Source of the DNA: Thiospirochaeta perfilievii
GTDB lineage: Bacteria; Spirochaetota; Spirochaetia; DSM-2461
Direction of reading: 5' to 3'
NCBI RefSeq assembly: GCF_008329945.1
Contig: NZ_CP035807.1
Coordinates: 3,348,001-3,412,000 of the forward strand
Length of the DNA stretch: 64,000 nucleotides
Part shown: positions 58,405 through 64,000 of the stretch, piece by piece
Layout: each line of letters starts with the position of its first letter
Position numbering within the stretch: the first letter of the stretch is position 1
Position numbers and translations under genes: made by a program
Notes under the pieces: model-generated
Told to the model about the DNA's origin: nothing
Seen by the model: the letters and a program-made list of their open reading frames with translations, nothing else
Database searches by the model: none

Positions 58405-60182
58405 AACTGGAAGATTCAGAGATAGTATTAAATCCGATACCTGATTATATAAATAAGGATAGAAAGGAGAGAGAGTCCTTTCTATCCCAAGTTGGTAACT
58501 TCTCAACAGAGGAGAGAGAACTTTTTAACCTATTATGCGACAACTGGGAACATGAGATAGGTTATGCAAAATTTGTCACAAAAATAAATAAAAAACATCC
58601 TATTGATGAAAAATTCCTCGACTCTCTAATGAAAAAATTACGATCAAGTAGTTGTGGGATTTTACTAACTAAATTTGTTAGAGGTGAGAGGGGAGTAGAT
58701 AAGATAATATTAACTAACGTTGATTCTCATTTTTTCTACTACTACTTTATTAATAATGAGTTCCAAAAAAATCTGGAAGAAGTATCAAATGATTTTATAG
58801 ATGAGTCTAATTTTGAAAAGTATGATATTAATACATCATCTTTTACTCCATTAGAACTTCCTATTAATCAACTAAATAAGGGTTTTATTCGAAGAGAACA
58901 GAATAGAAATAGTGTTTTTCAGATAAAGTTAGAGGGGTATAAAGCCTTCTATGTTACTAGTGAATCACTCCAAGATCTACTGAAAATTTCCATAAGAAAG
59001 ATAAAGTACTATTTTAAAAGTGATAATTTCATCGCCTTTATTGCAAAAATATTGAATAGCTCAATATCTAAAGTCAGAACAATAATTGCAAATTTTGATA
59101 TATCTACTTGGAAAACATTTTCTTTTGAAATATTAAAAAACAAGAAACTAATTAACTCTAAATTCAAAAATATGAGCAGTAGCTTTTTTAAAGCTGTAAG
59201 TATCCTTTACCACTATAGTAATAGTGAACTTAAGCAAAAAGATAAAGAATTAGAAGACGAAAAAAAATTAAAAGCTACTCTAAAGGAAATTTCAGAGAAA
59301 GTTAGAGCTAATGAGTTTAAACCACTAACTCAAGAGAGCTTTAATTCACTATTTGAAGTGTATGATAAGAGTGCACCTGAAATAAAGGCTAAATTTTATG
59401 AACTTTATGTTGATAATAAGACTAAAACAGGGTTAACAGAGGTTGTTTTTGTTGGGCAATACTATATTCATCAAGACAACTTATATAAGGTTTTTTTAGA
59501 CCAGGTAGCATTAGCAACAGCTGAATTAAACGAGTATTATATTGGAGAGTTTAGAAAGTGTCTCTTATCCAATAGTTCAGATGCTTCACTTTTAGAGGGC
59601 TATCCATTTGAAGCTAGTATTTCTGATAAACTACAGTCCGATTATCCAATTATATATGATCTTTTTAATAGAAAGGGGATATTAGCTGAGTCTATTATAC
59701 ATTTTTCAAAAAAGCGGAGTCACTCCCAGGGTAAAATGCACAATTTACTTGCAATGTATTTTATAGAGGGGAGTTCAGAATTAAAGAGTTTTAGTCGAAT
59801 TTTCAATTTAGATGTTACCAATCTATTTGAAAAGGCCTATGATATCCTTCCAATTGTTAAACGATTTTTTATTATAATCTTTGGACAATATAATAAGTAT
59901 GTTGAAAGGTTCACAGGACATAAAAAATCCAAGAAGGGGAGCAATAAAAAGGGGCGAACTAAAAGTAGTTCATACTCATCATACTCCAATAGTAATGACT
60001 ACTCTAATATAAACGATTATAGCCCTAGAAGCAAAACCAAGGAAAAAGATACAAAATCTTCTTATAAGCAGAAAAAAGTATATAATAAAGAGCAAATTGA
60101 TGATGCTTGGAATAATCTAGGTAGTGAATTGACTAAAAAAAGAGAACTTAAAGTTCTCTTTTTTTTATATCTTTTGTCTTAA
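58386..60182 (+). CDS. Unknown 598-residue protein
   Basis: Not recognised. No signal peptide or membrane helix until the very end. The N-terminal ~330 residues mix charged helices with winged-helix-like stretches (NLLCDNWEHEIGYAKFVTKINKK); 280-305 is a Lys/Glu coiled coil. A Ser/Lys/Tyr/Asn low-complexity tail runs from about 512 to 575, and the last residues (KKRELKVLFFLYLLS) are encoded by a terminator hairpin and its T-run. It overlaps rlmKL by 19 bp, implying coupled translation, and overlaps the convergent TPR gene by 18 bp. The true stop may lie earlier if the frame is disturbed. Confidence 0.65.
   Translation: MADEPLELEDSEIVLNPIPDYINKDRKERESFLSQVGNFSTEERELFNLLCDNWEHEIGYAKFVTKINKKHPIDEKFLDSLMKKLRSSSCGILLTKFVRGERGVDKIILTNVDSHFFYYYFINNEFQKNLEEVSNDFIDESNFEKYDINTSSFTPLELPINQLNKGFIRREQNRNSVFQIKLEGYKAFYVTSESLQDLLKISIRKIKYYFKSDNFIAFIAKILNSSISKVRTIIANFDISTWKTFSFEILKNKKLINSKFKNMSSSFFKAVSILYHYSNSELKQKDKELEDEKKLKATLKEISEKVRANEFKPLTQESFNSLFEVYDKSAPEIKAKFYELYVDNKTKTGLTEVVFVGQYYIHQDNLYKVFLDQVALATAELNEYYIGEFRKCLLSNSSDASLLEGYPFEASISDKLQSDYPIIYDLFNRKGILAESIIHFSKKRSHSQGKMHNLLAMYFIEGSSELKSFSRIFNLDVTNLFEKAYDILPIVKRFFIIIFGQYNKYVERFTGHKKSKKGSNKKGRTKSSSYSSYSNSNDYSNINDYSPRSKTKEKDTKSSYKQKKVYNKEQIDDAWNNLGSELTKKRELKVLFFLYLLS
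60139..60167 (+). terminator. Terminator hairpin inside the 3' end of the unknown gene
   Basis: AAAGAGAACTT pairs with AAGTTCTCTTT, followed by eight or more T. The open frame continues through it and stops at 60180-60182. Confidence 0.85.
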
Positions 60183-61298
60183 TTCTAAAAGGTAATCTGA
60201 AACCTGGGAGTTTCTTATTCCCAGCTTTTGGAACTGGTTTAAGGCTTCAATAGCTTTACCAATTTCATTTTTAGCTTCGTAACACTCTGCAATTTCTATA
60301 TATAGTCTAAAGTTTTTAGGCTCGTTATATACTAAATCTACTAGAGAGGATATAGCCTCTTCAAAGTTTCCTTCTTCTTTATTTATTAGAGCAATACCTA
60401 TAATAGCGTATACGTCAAACTCAATGTTTAGAGCTTTTCTATAGTATCTTTCAGCATTTCCAAGATCACCCATATGACGGTATGCATCCCCTGCTCTTGT
60501 TAATATCACCTTATTTCTTGGATCTCTTTCCAATATTTTTAACCAATGAACTAGAGACTTATCAGGCTTATTTAAACCTCTAAAACAGTCAGCTAAACCA
60601 AAAAGAGCATAAAAGTTGTTTGGCTCTATAAGTAGGGCTTTTTCAAAATATTTAACACCATCTTCATAGGTTTTTAACTTCCTATGACAGTTCCCTAGGG
60701 AGGTTAGAACTCTAATATCTACATTATCTTCATTATGATTATACATCTTTTCCCAATATTTCAGTGCAGATGTATACTCTTTAAAGTCGTAATGAAGATG
60801 ACCTAATCCTATTAATGCGTAGGAGTTTTCAGGTTGCATATCTAGAACTTTTAAATATATCTCATTGGATTTTCTAAAATTTCTAACCTTTCTATAGGCA
60901 TCAGCTATTCTTGTTAAAACAGTAATGTTTTTATCATCGTGTTTTAAATACTCTTCCCATATATCAATAGCTCGATTAAATTGTTTAAGAGCTTTAAAAC
61001 AGTCAGCTAAACCAAAAAGAGCATAGTTATTACCACCATGTAAATCTAAGCATTTTTGATAATAATTAATAGCATCACGATACTTTCGATCTTTTCTATA
61101 TGTATCCCCTAATCCAACTAATGCATAATTGTTATTATCATCAATATTAAGAATTTCTTTAAAACAACTAACAGCTCTATCTGTTAGACCCTCTTTCAAT
61201 AATTGATAACCTCTTTTGGACAACTCTGAAATCTCATTAATCTGATCCTCATTTAGATCACTTACGGGACTCTTTGGGATTTCCAAATCTTCAAACAT
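60165..61298 (-). CDS. TPR-repeat protein
   Basis: 377 residues made almost wholly of tetratricopeptide repeats: about nine 34-residue units with recurring pattern NNYALFGLADCFRxLxxxxxAIxxWEKxL. Alternating repeats share a YALxGLGD and a VLTRxADAYRKxxNxRxA form, so the basic unit is a pair. No signal peptide, so cytoplasmic scaffold. GAGGT precedes ATG. It follows a small helical protein gene by 16 bp and lies downstream of the his genes on the same strand. Confidence 0.9.
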   Translation of the reverse strand: MFEDLEIPKSPVSDLNEDQINEISELSKRGYQLLKEGLTDRAVSCFKEILNIDDNNNYALVGLGDTYRKDRKYRDAINYYQKCLDLHGGNNYALFGLADCFKALKQFNRAIDIWEEYLKHDDKNITVLTRIADAYRKVRNFRKSNEIYLKVLDMQPENSYALIGLGHLHYDFKEYTSALKYWEKMYNHNEDNVDIRVLTSLGNCHRKLKTYEDGVKYFEKALLIEPNNFYALFGLADCFRGLNKPDKSLVHWLKILERDPRNKVILTRAGDAYRHMGDLGNAERYYRKALNIEFDVYAIIGIALINKEEGNFEEAISSLVDLVYNEPKNFRLYIEIAECYEAKNEIGKAIEALNQFQKLGIRNSQVSDYLLELRQKI

Positions 61299-61314
61299 AT
61301 CTAATACCTCTTTA

Positions 61315-61656
61315 TTAACTTTTTAACCAAACTCTTAACACATCAGCCATTTTTTTAGATATGTTTTCGAGTTTTGCTTGGGCTTTCGCCGCTTTATACA
61401 TTTTAAGAGCTTCTAGAGTATTACCATTATTTTCATAATAATCTCCAAGTCTAATTAGACCAGCAGAATACTCTATGGCTAAGTAAATTCTTTTAGCTCC
61501 ATTATAGTCTTTTTTATTCATCAATTCATTTGCTTTACGAACTAATACAACTCTATCCCCAGAACTAACAACAACAGAACCTGTTTTGGGGATTTTAATA
61601 AAACCTTCTTCAGGTATAATATTAAATATAGTCTTTTTTTTATTATTATCAACCAA
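61315..61656 (-). CDS. Small helical (TPR-like) protein of unknown function
   Basis: 113 residues, start TTG 61656. The N-terminal ~35 residues are beta-like (IFNIIPEEGFIKIPKTGSVVV). The remainder looks like one and a half TPR-type hairpins (KANELMNKKDYNGAKRIYLAIEYSAGLIRLGDYYENNGNTLEALKMYKAAK in pattern). No strong ribosome site. It sits between hisB (23 bp) and the TPR gene (16 bp) and is probably co-transcribed with both. Confidence 0.65.
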   Translation of the reverse strand: MVDNNKKKTIFNIIPEEGFIKIPKTGSVVVSSGDRVVLVRKANELMNKKDYNGAKRIYLAIEYSAGLIRLGDYYENNGNTLEALKMYKAAKAQAKLENISKKMADVLRVWLKS

Positions 61657-61679
61657 TTTTATATACCATATTTATTATA

Positions 61680-62270
61680 TTAAAGTTTTCCCTTTGTGGA
61701 CATAGCATCAGTTCCACTTTCTATTGGTGTATAAGCATCCTTAATAGCCATACCTAAAGCTTTAAATAAAGCCTCTGACATATGATGGGAATTCTCTCCA
61801 TATCTACAAATAGCGTGAAGGGTAAATGCTCCCTTAGAAGTTAAACCATGGAAAAACTCTCTAAGTAGATGCATCTCAAAATTACCAGATCTCTCTTGAG
61901 GATAGTTAACATTATATACTAAGTAGGGTCTCATACAGACATCAATTACAACCTCAGATAGTGCTTCATCCATAGGAATAACTTTGTAAGAGTATCTCTT
62001 TACTCCCCCATACTTAGTAACTGTCTCTTTTAAAGCTTCTCCTAAAACAAGTCCTAGATCCTCTACAAGGTGGTGTTCATCAACTTCTATATCCCCACTC
62101 GCAACTACTTCTAAGTCGAACTTACCATGGAAGGCCATAGCTGTAAACATGTGGTCTAAATAAGGTATGCCAGTTGTGGATTTTACTATACCACTACCGG
62201 AAAGATTTAACGTTAAATCTATATTTGTCTCTTTTGTTACTCTATTTATATGTACAGTTCTATCACTCAT
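61680..62270 (-). CDS. hisB: Imidazoleglycerol-phosphate dehydratase
   Basis: 196 residues, the monofunctional dehydratase. Metal-binding motifs DHMFTAMAFHGKFDLEV, DEHHLVEDLGLVLGEA, HLLREFFHGLT and GENSHHMSEALFKALG are all present. Sixth step of histidine synthesis. Two bp after hisG. Confidence 0.97.
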   Translation of the reverse strand: MSDRTVHINRVTKETNIDLTLNLSGSGIVKSTTGIPYLDHMFTAMAFHGKFDLEVVASGDIEVDEHHLVEDLGLVLGEALKETVTKYGGVKRYSYKVIPMDEALSEVVIDVCMRPYLVYNVNYPQERSGNFEMHLLREFFHGLTSKGAFTLHAICRYGENSHHMSEALFKALGMAIKDAYTPIESGTDAMSTKGKL

Positions 62271-62272
62271 AT

Positions 62273-62887
62273 CTAATCCCTAAGTATCTCAATTAATTTA
62301 TTTATTTTCTCATAATTTGTCTTATAATACGATGGGTTAGCAATCAAATTAACTTTAATATCACTTAAAGTTCTAATAACTTCTAAATTATTTGCTTTTA
62401 GAGTACTTCCTGTCTCTACTAAATCCACTATATATGGAGTTAAACCTAAAATTGGAGCTAACTCTACAGAACCATTTAAGTTAATTATTTTTACAGGAGT
62501 TCCTTCATTATGAAAAAAATCCTTTGTAAACTCAGTATAACTTGTTGCAATTCTAAGCCCATCAAGATCTGATTTTTCACCAATACCCTTAGGTCCACAT
62601 AGACAGATTTTAGTTCCACCAAAATCAAAGGGTAGTAGATTATTAAATTTTAATCCAGATTCATAAACTACATCGTCTCCACATACACCTAAACCAGCTA
62701 TCCCATAGTTAACATATGTAGGTAGGTCACTGTTTTTTACTAAAAATATTTTTAATAAACCCTGGGAATCATAGGCTGTTAGCTTTCTTTTTTCAAAAGA
62801 GAATTCAATGCCTTTAGTAGCAAAATGTTTCTGAACATTATCAAAAAGTCTACCCTTAGGCAGAGCAAGAGTTAACGGTTCGCTCAT
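62273..62887 (-). CDS. hisG: ATP phosphoribosyltransferase, short form
   Basis: 204 residues: the short HisG type that lacks the C-terminal regulatory domain and needs HisZ. LTLALPKGRLFDNV at the N-terminus, GIAGLGVCGDDVVYE, LRIATSYTEFTKDFF, and ELAPILGLTPYIVDLVETGSTLKANN (PRPP loop) are present. It overlaps hisZ by 4 bp. Confidence 0.97.
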   Translation of the reverse strand: MSEPLTLALPKGRLFDNVQKHFATKGIEFSFEKRKLTAYDSQGLLKIFLVKNSDLPTYVNYGIAGLGVCGDDVVYESGLKFNNLLPFDFGGTKICLCGPKGIGEKSDLDGLRIATSYTEFTKDFFHNEGTPVKIINLNGSVELAPILGLTPYIVDLVETGSTLKANNLEVIRTLSDIKVNLIANPSYYKTNYEKINKLIEILRD

Positions 62888-63987
62888 ATGTTTTCTCCTT
62901 TAATTATTACACATTTACCAGAAGATCTTAACTCTTCCGCTCTTAGATATTTAGCTGAAAATCCATTTAATCCATCCATTATCACTGTTTCTGGAGGATT
63001 AAATCTATCTGAGTTTATTTTATGTTCTATCTTTCTTAATAGAATAGAGAAACCAACAGATGGTATTTTCTCACCAAAACTACTTATTAAGTTATCATAC
63101 CTACCACCAGAAGCGATGGCACTATCAATATCCTTTGTATAAGCCTTGAAAACAATTCCGGTATAATAATCCCTATTAGCAACTTCTGATAAATCAAATC
63201 TAAAATCATCTATAATCTTTATATCCAGTAGAGTTTTACCAATATTGTGAAGATACTTAATTGATTTAGTAATATTTAGTTCGAGAAGAAGTTTTTCATT
63301 TATTGATACAAAATCATTAAACTCTTCAAAAGTTCCAATAAATAGGAATAGTTTTGTTATCTTAAGTGCAATAGTAGAGTTTGCAAAACTTTCCAAATAA
63401 GTTGTTAGTGCCTCAGGATCCCTTAAATTTATTAGGGAGATTAATCTATCAATATCAACTGTTGGAAAATTATGAACTACTTCATCTAAGAGGGATCTTG
63501 ACCCTAAATGTATCTTAGTCTCAGCAAGTTCTAAATCCATAAAAATTCTATGGAGTAGGGTTATAGCTTCTAAATCTCCATCCATACCCTTTGCCCCAAC
63601 TAGGTCGGCCCCTGTTTGGAAAAATTCGTTACTAGATATATCAATTTCAGACTGATGCCTTAGTATTGAGTCCGCATAGTGTACTCTAATTACATCATCT
63701 TTCTTTGCTACTCTACCTAATTGTCTTGCTAAAAAAAGTGTTATATCGTTTCTTAATAGAAGAAGTTCTCCATCCCTATCCATTAATCTAAAACAATTTT
63801 TTTTACTTTCTGCTGATAATAACTTTTCGTAGGTCTCATAGTAGTCAAAAACAGGAGTTTTTATTGGTAGGTAGCCCCATGTTGTATAGATATTATTTAT
63901 TACTTCATTAATCTTTTCATGTTTATACGCCTCATCTAAGAATATAGATTCAGCACCCTGTGGGGTCTTTAATAATTTCTCTTTCAT
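62884..63987 (-). CDS. hisZ: ATP phosphoribosyltransferase regulatory subunit
   Basis: 367 residues, a HisS-like catalytic core without the anticodon domain. GDQ- and motif-2-like pieces (LLLRNDITLFLARQLG, SILRHQSEIDISSNEFFQTGADLVGA) and RDYYTGIVFKAYT are visible, but the class II catalytic arginines are changed. With the short HisG next to it this is HisZ, which gives the complex its histidine feedback control. GGAG is 7 nt before ATG; the start lies 13 bp from the window edge. Confidence 0.95.
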   Translation of the reverse strand: MKEKLLKTPQGAESIFLDEAYKHEKINEVINNIYTTWGYLPIKTPVFDYYETYEKLLSAESKKNCFRLMDRDGELLLLRNDITLFLARQLGRVAKKDDVIRVHYADSILRHQSEIDISSNEFFQTGADLVGAKGMDGDLEAITLLHRIFMDLELAETKIHLGSRSLLDEVVHNFPTVDIDRLISLINLRDPEALTTYLESFANSTIALKITKLFLFIGTFEEFNDFVSINEKLLLELNITKSIKYLHNIGKTLLDIKIIDDFRFDLSEVANRDYYTGIVFKAYTKDIDSAIASGGRYDNLISSFGEKIPSVGFSILLRKIEHKINSDRFNPPETVIMDGLNGFSAKYLRAEELRSSGKCVIIKGENI

Positions 63988-64000
63988 TTCATACTCCGAG

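Noticed and set aside
62888-63142. Plus-strand frame opposite hisZ
   Set aside because: Contained in hisZ, without any upstream signal.

Overview
The window reads as chromosome from a low-GC spirochaete. That assignment is an inference from the 16S sequence as I read it, the gene complement (several exported or lipid-anchored proteins without familiar relatives, a giant OmpA-anchored Ig-repeat surface protein, Mfd, Tex, RlmKL) and the strongly A/T-biased codon use. The 16S 3' end carries an intact anti-Shine-Dalgarno (CCTCC) and many genes have good ribosome sites. At least five genes instead have a -10 box 6-7 nt before the start codon and look leaderless.

Region by region. 1-2640: the 5' part of a DUF3369-type response regulator, an intact IS1182-family element, and three tandem tRNA-Asn genes with their own promoter. 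2700-16770: housekeeping genes (metK, mfd, trmB, citrate synthase, tex) mixed with spirochaetal unknowns, a large exported ankyrin protein, and a frameshifted membrane-protein gene. 16790-22302: one rRNA operon (16S-23S-5S) with a strong promoter and no intact tRNA in the 16S-23S spacer. 22303-27460: an accessory stretch between two 5S genes. It holds tandem repeats built on the 5S 3' end, a truncated tyrosine recombinase, a BrnT/BrnA-like toxin-antitoxin pair, a displaced polymorphic-toxin (RHS C-terminus) remnant with a possible immunity gene, an unexplained non-coding block, a MATE transporter and an orphan 5S gene. 27510-37080: gpsA, ndk, two envelope proteins, a DUF493-like protein with a divergent NAD-dependent DNA ligase, a hybrid histidine kinase, rlmN and a DUF445 protein. 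37140-37490: a duplicated tRNA-Arg/tRNA-Pro block.

37580-43980 is a complete tryptophan operon, trpE-trpGD-trpCF-trpB-trpA, with two bifunctional fusions and overlapping junctions. It covers every step from chorismate to tryptophan. It is followed by a degenerate sirtuin-like protein, a cyclic-nucleotide-binding/GGDEF protein with a non-canonical GGDEF motif, a Sua5/TsaC gene split by a one-base shift, purK-purE, hisS with a previously unmarked 46-residue coiled-coil gene, and a methyltransferase. 51037-56262 is a 1741-residue outer-membrane/OmpA protein whose 12 Ig-like repeats alternate strictly between two types. The window closes with rlmKL, an unknown gene whose 3' end contains its own terminator hairpin, TPR proteins, and hisZ-hisG-hisB.

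Three reading frames (16.37 kb, 24.5 kb, 46.42 kb) are broken by the same kind of event, a -1 shift. At 16.37 and 46.42 kb the shift sits in a homopolymer. Because Sua5/TsaC is normally essential, base-level assembly errors or real recoding must be separated before calling these pseudogenes.
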